Assembly (NCBI GenBank): GCA_035279665.1
Contig: DATEHI010000015.1
Location: 1-16,556 of the forward strand
Length of the DNA stretch: 16,556 nt
Direction: 5' to 3'
DNA from: CF-13 sp035279665
GTDB taxonomy: Bacteria; Chloroflexota; Dormibacteria; CF-121
The notes below the pieces were generated by a model, which saw only the letters and a list, made by a program, of their open reading frames with translations, was not told the origin of the DNA and made no database searches. The translations under genes were made by a program, and so were the position numbers. Below, piece by piece: positions 7,190-14,710 of the stretch. Numbering within the stretch: position 1 is the first letter of the stretch; each line of letters opens with the position of its first letter.

Positions 7190-8358
7190 CAGGCGGGCGT
7201 CGGGATCGCCGTCGAGACCTCGTAGTCGACGAAGTCCTTGAAGTGCGCGCCCTCCCCGCAGACCGGGCACTTCGGATCGCGCTTGAGGCGCAGCGTCCGA
7301 AATTCATCGGTCAGCGCATCGATCATCAGCAAGCGGCCGATCAGCGGCTCTCCGATGCCGAGCAGCAACTTGACCGCCTCATTGGCTTCGAACAGGCCGA
7401 CGATGCCGGGCAGGATTCCGAGTGTGCCGGCTTCATCGCAGCTCGGCGCCAACTCCGGCGGCGGCGGCTCCGGGAAGACACAGCGGTAGCACGGTCCCAC
7501 GAACGGCTTGAAGACACTGACCTGGCCATCGAAGCGGAAGATGCTGCCGTGCACGACGGTCTTCTTCAGCAGCACGCTCGCATCGTTGACGAGGTAGCGT
7601 GTCGGGAAGTTGTCGCTGCCGTCGACGATCAGGTCATAGTCCTTGAAGAGGTCGATGATGTTGTCGCGGGTCAGCCGCTGCTGGTACGGGACGACCTTGA
7701 CGTCGGGGTTCAGGTCCTCGAGCGTCTGCTTGGCCGAGTCGACCTTCGGCATTCCGATCCGCTTGCTGTTGTGAAGGATCTGGCGCTGCAGGTTGCTTTC
7801 GTCCACAACGTCCGAATCGACGATGCCAATGGTGCCCACGCCGGCCGCAGCCAGATAGTAGGCAGCCGGTGAACCGAGCCCCCCCGCCCCGACGATCAGC
7901 ACCTTGGCGTCGAGCAGCTTGAGCTGCCCCTCCTTCCCCACTTCGGGGATGAGCACGTGGCGGCTGTATCGCTTCTGCTGGGCCGGCGTCAACTCGCGCG
8001 GCACGACGAAGTTGAGGCCGGCGTCCTTCCAGGCACCGAAGCCGCCCTTGAGCGAGGTGACGTTCCTGTAACCCATCTGCTGGAGCGTTTCGGCCGCGAA
8101 CGCGGAGCGGTTTCCGGCCGCGCAGTAGGCGACCACCGGGGATTCATAGTCGGGCACGTATTGCTCCACGCGTGACTCAAGGTAGCCCCGCGGAATATGG
8201 ATCGCGCCGGGAATGATGCCCTGCTCCACCTCGTCCTGCTCGCGGACATCGATCACGACGGGTTTGGCGGCGCCGTTCCGGGAGGCGTCCAACTGCCGGA
8301 CATCCACTTCACGGATCCGTGACTTGACGTCCCTGAGCATGTCGCGATAACTCGCCAT
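7189..8358 (-). CDS. Rhodanese-ThiF/MoeB fusion, sulfur-carrier adenylyl/sulfurtransferase
   Basis: The 389-residue protein has an N-terminal rhodanese domain (about 15-118) with the active-site loop CAAGNRS (Cys79). A ThiF/MoeB/E1-like domain follows (about 123-380). The latter shows YSRHVLIPEVG, the nucleotide loop GAGGLGSP (157-164), the DGSDNFPTRYLVND segment, the crossover Cys307 in SCDEAGTLG, and two CxxC pairs for zinc (CYRC at 290-293 and CPVC near the C-terminus). Such proteins adenylate the C-terminal Gly-Gly of MoaD, ThiS or CysO-like carriers and load sulfur on them for molybdopterin, thiamine, cysteine or thiotide synthesis. The domain order is reversed compared with MoeZ and MOCS3, where rhodanese is C-terminal. 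No carrier gene is adjacent, so the acceptor is unknown. The gene leads a two-gene operon with the PIG-L deacetylase. Confidence 0.9.
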   Translation of the reverse strand: MASYRDMLRDVKSRIREVDVRQLDASRNGAAKPVVIDVREQDEVEQGIIPGAIHIPRGYLESRVEQYVPDYESPVVAYCAAGNRSAFAAETLQQMGYRNVTSLKGGFGAWKDAGLNFVVPRELTPAQQKRYSRHVLIPEVGKEGQLKLLDAKVLIVGAGGLGSPAAYYLAAAGVGTIGIVDSDVVDESNLQRQILHNSKRIGMPKVDSAKQTLEDLNPDVKVVPYQQRLTRDNIIDLFKDYDLIVDGSDNFPTRYLVNDASVLLKKTVVHGSIFRFDGQVSVFKPFVGPCYRCVFPEPPPPELAPSCDEAGTLGILPGIVGLFEANEAVKLLLGIGEPLIGRLLMIDALTDEFRTLRLKRDPKCPVCGEGAHFKDFVDYEVSTAIPTPA

Positions 8359-8368
8359 GTTGCTCTTA

Positions 8369-8374
8369 AGTCTA
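8369..8374 (-). promoter_or_regulatory. -10 element of the rhodanese-ThiF gene
   Basis: TAGACT reads on the minus strand 10 nt before the ATG at 8358. The same GGGTAGACT string precedes msrB. No Shine-Dalgarno site is evident, so a near-leaderless mRNA is likely. Confidence 0.45.
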
Positions 8375-8397
8375 CCCGGGCTCGGCCGAATGTATTC

Positions 8398-9504
8398 CTA
8401 GATCGTAGTAGGGGTTCGGGCCTTCTCCAGCCGCGCGACGATTGCGTCGGTCACCTGGGTGGTGCCTGCGGCGGACGGATCGTTGCGCTCCGCCTTCATG
8501 TCGTAAGTCACGTACCGCCCCTCCCGGATGGTCTCCGCGATGGCGCCCTCCAGCATGTTGGCGGCGTAGGCTTCGCCCAGGTGATGCAGCATCATCACCC
8601 CGGACAGCATCATCGCCATCGGGTTGATCCGGTTGGTGCCGGCGTATTTCGGGGCGCTGCCGTGCGTCGCCTCGAAGAGCGCGATCTCGTCACCCAGGTT
8701 GGCGCCCGGCGCCAGGCCGAGCCCGCCGACCAGCCCCGCCGCCAGGTCGGAGAGGATATCGCCGTAGAGGTTGGGCATGACGATAACGTCGTATTCCCGT
8801 GGGTTCTGGACCAGCTGCATCGACATGTTGTCGACGATGCGGTCATTGAACTGCATGTCCGGGTGCTCCTTGGCGATCTCCTGTGCCACCTGCAGGAAGA
8901 GGCCGTCGGTGAACTTCATGATGTTGGCCTTGTGCACAGCGGTGACCTTCCGCCGTCCATGGCTGCGGGCGTAATTGAAGGCGAAGTTGACGATCCGAGC
9001 ACTGGCGGTCACCGAAATGGGTTTGATGCTGAGGCCCGAGTCGGGCCGGATCGATTTGCCCGTGGCGGCACTGATCTCCTTGATCATCCGCTCGGTTTCT
9101 GCCTTGCCCTCCTGGAACTCGATTCCGGCGTAGATGTCCTCGGTGTTCTCGCGCACGATGATCAGGTCGATATTGTCGTAGCGGGAGCGGACTCCGGGAT
9201 AGCTCTTGCAGGGCCGGACCAGCGCGTAGAGGTCCAGTTCCTTACGCAGCGCGACGTTCACCGATCGGATTCCCTTTCCGATCGGGGTGGTCAGTGGCCC
9301 CTTGATCGCTACCTTGTTCCGACGGATCGACTCGAGCACGTGCTCCGGCATGGGTGTGCCGTACTGCTCCATCACACCAAGGCCGGCGTTCTGGACGTCC
9401 CATTCGAACTGCACGCCGGTTGCTTCGAGTACCCGCCGGGTGGCTTCACTGACTTCCGGACCGACCCCATCACCAGGGATCAAAGTCACGCGATGCGCTG
9501 CCAA
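8398..9504 (-). CDS. icd: Isocitrate dehydrogenase (NADP type predicted)
   Basis: The 368-residue protein belongs to the isocitrate/isopropylmalate dehydrogenase family. It starts with the RVTLIPGDGVGPEV loop and has the isocitrate-type substrate motif SVNVALRKELDLYALVRP. RENTEDIYAG and the metal-binding region NLYGDILSDLAAGLVGG are also present. In the cofactor loop it reads HGSAPKYAG with a later VTYD. In E. coli Icd the equivalent Lys344, Tyr345 and Tyr391 bind the 2'-phosphate of NADP, whereas NAD enzymes have Asp-Ile there. NADP use is therefore inferred. It converts isocitrate to 2-oxoglutarate in the TCA cycle. The start is not an ATG: TTG at 9504 (giving LAAHRVTLIPGDG) fits the family; GTG at 9489 is the alternative. 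The gene is divergent from the SnoaL-pnt operon. Confidence 0.86.
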   Translation of the reverse strand: MAAHRVTLIPGDGVGPEVSEATRRVLEATGVQFEWDVQNAGLGVMEQYGTPMPEHVLESIRRNKVAIKGPLTTPIGKGIRSVNVALRKELDLYALVRPCKSYPGVRSRYDNIDLIIVRENTEDIYAGIEFQEGKAETERMIKEISAATGKSIRPDSGLSIKPISVTASARIVNFAFNYARSHGRRKVTAVHKANIMKFTDGLFLQVAQEIAKEHPDMQFNDRIVDNMSMQLVQNPREYDVIVMPNLYGDILSDLAAGLVGGLGLAPGANLGDEIALFEATHGSAPKYAGTNRINPMAMMLSGVMMLHHLGEAYAANMLEGAIAETIREGRYVTYDMKAERNDPSAAGTTQVTDAIVARLEKARTPTTI

Positions 9505-9514
9505 AGCAATCCCA

Positions 9515-9520
9515 ATGCTA
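9515..9520 (-). promoter_or_regulatory. Possible -10 element of icd
   Basis: TAGCAT (4 of 6 consensus) reads on the minus strand 10 nt before the TTG start at 9504. It lies inside the 45-bp divergent region shared with the SnoaL-pnt operon. No clear -35 is seen. Confidence 0.35.
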
Positions 9521-9536
9521 CCAGCGGCCCCGTTGA

Positions 9537-9542
9537 TATCCT
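9537..9542 (+). promoter_or_regulatory. Possible -10 element of the SnoaL-pnt operon
   Basis: TATCCT (4 of 6 consensus) lies 7 nt before the GTG start at 9550, giving a leaderless transcript. It is 16 bp from the putative icd -10 on the other strand, so the two polymerases would compete or share one regulator. Confidence 0.4.
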
Positions 9543-9549
9543 TTCTAAT

Positions 9550-10038
9550 GTGGCGCAAGCCGGACTGCAGAGCAGCCCCTTCGAAACCCGGGCGCAGAGT
9601 CCGCTGGCGCAAGCCAACTACCAACTCTGGATCGAACATGCGCGCGCGGAAAACCGTAGAGAGCTCGAGCGGCTGGTCGCCACCTTGCATGAGGACTGTG
9701 AGTACCAGGTCGTGCCCCTTGGGCTTCACTGGCGTGGCAAGGACGAAGTCCGCGAGTTCTACCGCGGTCTCTGGCGCGGGATCCCGAACGTCAAACTGAC
9801 CCTCCTGAATCGGATCGACGCGGACGACTGCGTCGTCGAGGAGTCCGAGGTGATCGGCCGGATGGATGGGCCCCTCTTTGGCGTCGAGCCGAGCGGTCAG
9901 CCGCTGCGCTATCGCGTCGTCATCTTCTTCCCGGTCCGCGACGGACTGTTCACGGGCGAGCGCGTCTATTTCGACCTCGCCGACTTCGCTCGCCAGGTGC
10001 CGGGGGCCAGACCTCTTCTCGATAGGCGGCCAACCTGA
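9550..10038 (+). CDS. SnoaL/NTF2-like protein of unknown function
   Basis: The 162-residue protein has the layout of the SnoaL-like/NTF2 fold: an N-terminal helix pair (YQLWIEHARAENRRELERLVATLHEDCEYQV), the GKDEVREFYRGLW helix, then four long strands (VKLTLLNRIDADDCVVEESEVIGRM, QPLRYRVVIFFPVRDGLFTGERVYFD). The fold makes a small-molecule pocket; members are cyclases, isomerases or ligand-binding proteins, so no reaction can be assigned. GTG at 9550 is chosen because the frame upstream runs antisense through icd, and a -10 hexamer lies just before it. The stop is 5 nt before pntAA, so the two are very likely cotranscribed. A helper role in transhydrogenase function is only a guess from position. 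Confidence 0.75.
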   Translation: MAQAGLQSSPFETRAQSPLAQANYQLWIEHARAENRRELERLVATLHEDCEYQVVPLGLHWRGKDEVREFYRGLWRGIPNVKLTLLNRIDADDCVVEESEVIGRMDGPLFGVEPSGQPLRYRVVIFFPVRDGLFTGERVYFDLADFARQVPGARPLLDRRPT

Positions 10039-10043
10039 CCGCC

Positions 10044-11174
10044 ATGAGGGTTGGCGTACCGAAAGAAAGCCTTGCCGGCGAGCGCCGCGTCGCGCTAATT
10101 CCGGAAGCGGCCCGTGCCCTCGTGAAGACCAACCTCCAGGTCGCGGTCGAGGCGGGTGCCGGAGCACCGGCGTTCTTCAGCGATGCCTCATACATCGACG
10201 CCGGAGCGAACGTGACCGACGCGGCGACGGCCCTCGGAAGCGACGCGGTCCTCAAAGTCCAGCCGCCCACGCTCGATGAAGTCGCCCGTTTGCGGGGAGG
10301 GGCAGTGCTGATCAGCTTCCTGCAGCCTGCCACCAATACCGATGTCGTCACGGCGCTGGCAAAAGGGAAGGTGAGCGCCTTCAGCCTCGACCTAGTGCCG
10401 CGCATCAGCCGGGCGCAGAGCATGGATGCCCTCTCCTCACAAGCCGGCATCGCCGGCTACAAGGCGGTTCTGATCGCCGCCAACCATCTCCCGAAGTTCT
10501 TCCCCTTGCTGATGACCGCCGCCGGCACCGTGGCGCCCGCCCGCGTCCTGGTGATGGGAGCCGGCGTTGCGGGACTGCAGGCGATCGCTACCGCTCGCCG
10601 CCTGGGCGCGGTCGTGGAAGCGTATGACGTCCGGCCGGCGGTGAAGGATGAGGTCCACAGCCTTGGCGCCACCTTCCTGGAATTGCCACTCGAGGCCCAG
10701 GAGGGGACGGGCGGCTACGCGCGCGAGCAGTCCGAGGATTTCCTCCGGCGACAGCGCGAGTTGCTCGGTGACCGGGTGGCCGCCTCTGACGTGGTGATCA
10801 CGACCGCCGCCATCCCCGGCCGCAAGGCGCCCATCCTTGTCACCGCGGACATGGTCCGCCGCATGCGTCCGGGCTCGGTGATCGTCGATCTCGCTGCCGA
10901 AACCGGCGGCAACGTCGAACTGACTCGAGCCGGCGAGATCATCCAGGTCGGCGGCGTCACCATCGACGGGACCACAAACCTGCCGAGCACCATGCCGATC
11001 CATGCCAGCCAGCTCTACAGCAAGAACGTCTCAACCCTGCTCCAGCTGCTCGTCAAGGACGGAGCGCTGAAGCTGGACTTCAACGACGAGATCGTCAAGG
11101 GGGCGTGCGTCACGTACGACGGCGCGATCGTGAACCCGCGCGCCAAAGAGCTGGTGGAGGCGGCCAGCCGGTGA
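10044..11174 (+). CDS. pntAA: NAD(P) transhydrogenase subunit alpha part 1 (NAD-binding)
   Basis: The 376-residue soluble subunit (domain I) binds NAD(H) and passes hydride to NADP at the PntB subunit. It shows MRVGVPKE at the N-terminus, RRVALIPEAARAL, the mobile-loop region, the Rossmann loop VMGAGVAGLQAIATARRLGA (about 169-188) followed by VEAYDVRP, and VIVDLAAETGGNVE. Alanine dehydrogenase is a relative, but the conserved PntA features QSMDALSSQAGIAGYKAVL and the two downstream membrane subunits settle the assignment. There are no membrane segments, as expected for the split alpha subunit typical of actinobacteria and many other bacteria. The stop codon overlaps the pntAB GTG start. No good Shine-Dalgarno site precedes the ATG. 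Confidence 0.94.
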   Translation: MRVGVPKESLAGERRVALIPEAARALVKTNLQVAVEAGAGAPAFFSDASYIDAGANVTDAATALGSDAVLKVQPPTLDEVARLRGGAVLISFLQPATNTDVVTALAKGKVSAFSLDLVPRISRAQSMDALSSQAGIAGYKAVLIAANHLPKFFPLLMTAAGTVAPARVLVMGAGVAGLQAIATARRLGAVVEAYDVRPAVKDEVHSLGATFLELPLEAQEGTGGYAREQSEDFLRRQRELLGDRVAASDVVITTAAIPGRKAPILVTADMVRRMRPGSVIVDLAAETGGNVELTRAGEIIQVGGVTIDGTTNLPSTMPIHASQLYSKNVSTLLQLLVKDGALKLDFNDEIVKGACVTYDGAIVNPRAKELVEAASR

Positions 11175-11503
11175 ACGACAGCAGCCTGCTCAATGAGTTC
11201 ACCATCTTCGTGCTCGCGATCTTCATCGGCTTCGAGGTCATCTCGAAGGTGCCGACGATTCTCCATACCCCGCTCATGTCTGGCACGAACGCGATCCACG
11301 GCATCATCCTGGTCGGCGCCATCCTGATTGCCGCCACTGCGCGGGACCCGCTGCAGATCGCGCTCGGCCTGGTGGCGGTGATCCTCGCCACGATCAACGT
11401 TGTCGGTGGGTTCGTCGTGACCGACCGGATGCTCGAGATGTTCAAGGGGCGTCCAACGGCCAAACCCGCAGAGAAGACGCCCCCCGAGAAGACTGCCGGA
11501 TGA
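11171..11503 (+). CDS. pntAB: NAD(P) transhydrogenase subunit alpha part 2 (membrane)
   Basis: The 110-residue subunit forms part of the proton channel (domain II). Three hydrophobic helices are visible: FTIFVLAIFIGFEVISKVP, AIHGIILVGAILIAAT and IALGLVAVILATINVVGGFVV, with the conserved segment SKVPTILHTPLMSGTNAIHGI. A charged Lys/Pro-rich tail follows. GTG at 11171 is chosen over an earlier in-frame ATG at 11105, because it overlaps the pntAA stop (GTGA) and gives the expected family length. The end overlaps the pntB start by 4 bp. Confidence 0.93.
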   Translation: MNDSSLLNEFTIFVLAIFIGFEVISKVPTILHTPLMSGTNAIHGIILVGAILIAATARDPLQIALGLVAVILATINVVGGFVVTDRMLEMFKGRPTAKPAEKTPPEKTAG

Positions 11504-12885
11504 CCGTCGGGGTCGCGCTCGCCTATTTGCTCGCCGCCGTCCTCTTCATCCTCGGCCTGATCCAGTTGAGCTCGCCGAAGAGCGCTCGCCGTGGCAACCA
11601 GATCGCGGCGGTCGGCATGGTAATCGCCCTGCTGGCAACGATCCCTCTCCTGCATTTCACCTCGGCCGGGATCGTGATCACGATTGTGGGCATCCTGATC
11701 GGCGTCCCGATCGGGGCGGTCGGCGCTCGCCGGGTGAAGATGACCGCCATCCCGCAGATGGTGGCGCTCTTCAACGGCGTGGGCGGCGGGGCCGCCGCCG
11801 TGGTCGCCGTTTCCGAACTCCTCCTGCAGGGATCGCACCCGCCATTCGCGGTCGCGTTTCCCAGCGTCTTCAGCATCGTGATCGGCTCCGTCTCCTTCGC
11901 CGGCAGCCTGGTCGCCTTCGCCAAGCTCCAGGCCTTGATGACCGGTACCCCGATCACCTATCCCGGCCAGCAGATCGTCAATGGCGCGCTGGCGCTGGCG
12001 ATCGTCGCACTGGCGGTCTACTTGATCGCGGTGTCCTCGACGGCGATCATCTTCGTTCCGCTCCTGATCCTCGGACTGGTCCTCGGCGTCGCCTTCGTGC
12101 TGCCGATCGGTGGAGCGGACATGCCGGTCGTCATCTCCATGCTGAACGCGTTTACCGGCCTGGCGGTCGCGGCCAGTGGATTCGTCTTAGGCAACTTTGC
12201 GTTGATCGTGGCCGGCACGCTGGTTGGCGCATCCGGCACGCTCCTCACCAAGCTGATGAGCGATGCCATGGGCCGCTCGCTGGGTAACGTGCTCTTCGGC
12301 GCGTTCGGCACGGTGAAGGCGGGAGTGGCGGGTGTCGCCGGTGCCGAAGGGAAATCCGTGCGGTCCGGGACGCCCGAGGACATCGCCACCTTGCTGGCCT
12401 ACTCGCGAAAAGTGATCATCGTCCCCGGTTATGGCCTGGCGGTCGCCCAGGGCCAGCACGCGGTGAAAGAGCTCGCCGATGAACTGGAGAAGCGTGGCGT
12501 CGAGGTCGAATATGCGATCCATCCCGTCGCCGGTCGGATGCCCGGGCACATGAACGTGCTCCTGGCCGAGGCGAACGTGCCGTACGACCAACTCAAGGAG
12601 ATGGACCAGATCAACGACGAGTTCAAATCCACGGACGTCGCGCTGGTCGTGGGGGCGAACGACGTCGTGAATCCGGCGGCGCGCAGCTCGCCGGGCAGCC
12701 CGATCTACGGCATGCCGATTCTGAACGCCGACGAGGCGAAGAACATCGTCTTCATGAAGCGGAGCATGCGGCCCGGCTTCGCCGGCATCGACAACGAGCT
12801 GCTCTACGATCCCAAAACCGTCATGCTGTTCGGTGACGCCAAGGACTCCCTGATGAAGCTGGTCGCCGCCGTCAAGGCCGCCTGA
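11500..12885 (+). CDS. pntB: NAD(P) transhydrogenase subunit beta
   Basis: The 461-residue subunit has an N-terminal membrane region (about 1-265) with eight to nine hydrophobic helices, including the conserved PQMVALFNGVGGGAAA stretch. The C-terminal NADP-binding domain (about 280-461) carries VPGYGLAVAQGQHAVKEL, HPVAGRMPGHMNVLLAEANVPYD, VVGANDVVNPAA and MKRSMRPGFAGIDNELL, all hallmark PntB sequences. Together with PntAA and PntAB it couples hydride transfer from NADH to NADP+ with proton entry, so it makes NADPH at the cost of proton motive force. ATGA overlap with pntAB indicates coupled translation and fixed stoichiometry. It is divergent from icd, the other NADPH source here. Confidence 0.95.
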   Translation: MTVGVALAYLLAAVLFILGLIQLSSPKSARRGNQIAAVGMVIALLATIPLLHFTSAGIVITIVGILIGVPIGAVGARRVKMTAIPQMVALFNGVGGGAAAVVAVSELLLQGSHPPFAVAFPSVFSIVIGSVSFAGSLVAFAKLQALMTGTPITYPGQQIVNGALALAIVALAVYLIAVSSTAIIFVPLLILGLVLGVAFVLPIGGADMPVVISMLNAFTGLAVAASGFVLGNFALIVAGTLVGASGTLLTKLMSDAMGRSLGNVLFGAFGTVKAGVAGVAGAEGKSVRSGTPEDIATLLAYSRKVIIVPGYGLAVAQGQHAVKELADELEKRGVEVEYAIHPVAGRMPGHMNVLLAEANVPYDQLKEMDQINDEFKSTDVALVVGANDVVNPAARSSPGSPIYGMPILNADEAKNIVFMKRSMRPGFAGIDNELLYDPKTVMLFGDAKDSLMKLVAAVKAA

Positions 12886-12901
12886 CCAACCGCTCGCGTA
12901 C

Positions 12902-12907
12902 TACAAT
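12902..12907 (+). promoter_or_regulatory. -10 element of the ABC exporter operon
   Basis: TACAAT matches five of six consensus bases and lies 10 nt before the ATG at 12918, in the short gap after pntB. A near-leaderless transcript is implied. It separates the exporter from the pnt operon, though read-through is possible, as no terminator is seen. Confidence 0.55.
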
Positions 12908-12917
12908 CCTCCAGCCC

Positions 12918-13895
12918 ATGGACATCGCCGTCGAGACGAAGGCGCTTCGGCGCGTCTACCGGACGCGCGCCCAGGAGGTGGTCGCCCTGGACGGCGTCGA
13001 CCTGCGAGTGACTCGGGGCCAACGCTACGGCGTGCTCGGGCCCAATGGCGCCGGCAAGACCACCTTGATCAAGATCCTGGTGACGCTGCTGCTCCCGTCG
13101 TCGGGAGAGGCCTACGTCGATGGGCTCGACGTCGTTCATCAATCTCGTGAGCTGCGCCATCGGATCGCGATGGTGTCCGGCGGCGAAAACGTCGGTTTCG
13201 GCATGCTCACGGTCAAAGAGCAACTCTGGATGTTCTCGCAGTTCTATGGCATGCCCAGCAAGCCGGTCAAACGCCACATTGAGGAGCTGCTGGAGCGCCT
13301 GGGGCTTAGCGACGCCGGCGACCGGCGGATATCGGCGCTCTCCAGTGGGATGCGCCAGAAGATGAACCTGATCCGGGGCCTGATCACCAACCCGCGCATC
13401 CTGTTCCTCGACGAGCCGACGGTGGCGTTGGACGTCGGCGCTGCCCGCGATGTGCGCGACGAGGTACGCCGCTGGATGGCGGAGGATCCAAGCCGGACCG
13501 TCATCCTCACGACGCACTACATGATGGAGGCCGACGAGCTCTGCGACCGGGTGGCGATCGTGAATCGTGGACGCATCGTCGCCGAGGGGACGCCGGCGGA
13601 GCTGAAGCAGCGGGTCCAGCAGGATGCGATCGTCGATCTCCAGCTCAGCCCGGGCAGCCGGCTGCTCGACGCGCTGCGCGCCGTGGCTGGCGTGGCCGCC
13701 GCGAGCGTCGCCGAGCAGGACGGCATCGACCGGTTCAGTCTCCAGCTCTCCAGCGACGCGGCCCTGACCGGTGTCATGCGGGTCGTCGAGGGATCCGGGC
13801 GGCAGATCCGAGGTGTGCAGAAGCGTGAACCCACGCTGGAAGACGCCTTCGTCAAACTCGTTGGACGGGGGATGGCCGAAGAGGAGCAGGGATGA
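12918..13895 (+). CDS. ABC-2 exporter ATP-binding subunit
   Basis: The 325-residue ATPase has Walker A GPNGAGKTT (41-49), a signature sequence LSSGMRQK (about 140-147), Walker B RILFLDEPT (about 160-168) and the switch His in TTHYM. A C-terminal extension of about 90 residues (from ELKQRV) resembles the regulatory tail of DrrA-like drug and lipid exporters. The Q-loop region reads MVSGGENVGFGMLT and lacks the usual Gln; similar GGE-type loops occur in some ABC-2 ATPases. The protein drives export through the two following permeases, as gene order and ATGA overlap show. The substrate is unknown; antibiotic, polysaccharide or lipid export are all possible. Confidence 0.9.
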   Translation: MDIAVETKALRRVYRTRAQEVVALDGVDLRVTRGQRYGVLGPNGAGKTTLIKILVTLLLPSSGEAYVDGLDVVHQSRELRHRIAMVSGGENVGFGMLTVKEQLWMFSQFYGMPSKPVKRHIEELLERLGLSDAGDRRISALSSGMRQKMNLIRGLITNPRILFLDEPTVALDVGAARDVRDEVRRWMAEDPSRTVILTTHYMMEADELCDRVAIVNRGRIVAEGTPAELKQRVQQDAIVDLQLSPGSRLLDALRAVAGVAAASVAEQDGIDRFSLQLSSDAALTGVMRVVEGSGRQIRGVQKREPTLEDAFVKLVGRGMAEEEQG

Positions 13896-14710
13896 GCCAC
13901 CCATCGGCGGTCCGGATCTTCCTCAAGACGATCGTGGCCCGGGCCTGGCCGCGGTTTGTTTCCACATACCGGAACCGGACCTGGGTCGTCACCGAGACCC
14001 TGTTGCCCCTGATCGGGACGATCGCGATGATCTACGTCTACCGATCCCTGCACGCCCCCGCCCGCTACCTCGGCTTCGTGGTGCTCGGCGGCGTGTTGCT
14101 GGCCTTCTGGCAGAACGTGATCTATTCGATGGCCACGCAATTCTTCTGGGACCGAGGCGCGGGGAACCTGGAGCTCTTCGCGATGGCCCCGACCAGCCTG
14201 GCCGCCATCCTGCTGGGCATGGCCTTCGGCGGCGCCTATGTCAGCCTGACGCGGGCCGTGACGATCCTGCTGGTCGCGTCGATCCTGTTTGGCGTCGGCT
14301 ACTCGGCTGCGGGGCTGCTGCCCGCGCTGGGCGTTTTCGTGCTGACCATTTCTGCCCTCTACTGTCTCGGCATGCTGCTCGCCAGCCTGTTCCTCTTCTA
14401 TCAACGGGAGGCCTGGCAGCTGGCTGACGCGATGCAAGAGCCGATCTATTTCCTCAGCGGCTTTTACTTCCCCGTTCGGAGCCTGGGGGCGATCGCTGGC
14501 GGCCTGGGATCGCTGATCCCGCTGACGCTGGGCTTAGACGCCATCCGCCAGCTCGTTCTCCCTGGCACACCGCAATTCATCCCGTTGCGATGGGAGATCC
14601 TGGTCGTCGTTGCGCAGATCGTCGGGTACGCGATCCTCTCGCAGATCAGCCTTCGCTATCTGGAGCGCCGGGCTCGTGCGGATGCCCGGCTCATCCTGCG
14701 CTCGACATGA
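13892..14710 (+). CDS. ABC-2 type exporter permease 1
   Basis: The 272-residue membrane protein has about six hydrophobic segments: VTETLLPLIGTIAMIYVY, LGFVVLGGVLLAFWQNVIY, LAAILLGMAFGGAYV, AVTILLVASILFGVGY, LGVFVLTISALYCLGMLLASLFLFY and WEILVVVAQIVGYAIL. The EPIYFLSGFYFPVRSLG stretch before the last helix is typical of ABC2_membrane permeases. The start overlaps the ATPase stop (ATGA) and the end overlaps the next permease start (ATGA), so the three genes form one translationally coupled unit. The permease probably pairs with the second one rather than with itself. Substrate unknown. Confidence 0.88.
   Translation: MSHPSAVRIFLKTIVARAWPRFVSTYRNRTWVVTETLLPLIGTIAMIYVYRSLHAPARYLGFVVLGGVLLAFWQNVIYSMATQFFWDRGAGNLELFAMAPTSLAAILLGMAFGGAYVSLTRAVTILLVASILFGVGYSAAGLLPALGVFVLTISALYCLGMLLASLFLFYQREAWQLADAMQEPIYFLSGFYFPVRSLGAIAGGLGSLIPLTLGLDAIRQLVLPGTPQFIPLRWEILVVVAQIVGYAILSQISLRYLERRARADARLILRST

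Noticed and set aside
8581..9549. Long 5' extension of the SnoaL-like gene frame
   Set aside because: This part is antisense to icd and resembles no protein. The real gene starts at GTG 9550 after the divergent promoter.
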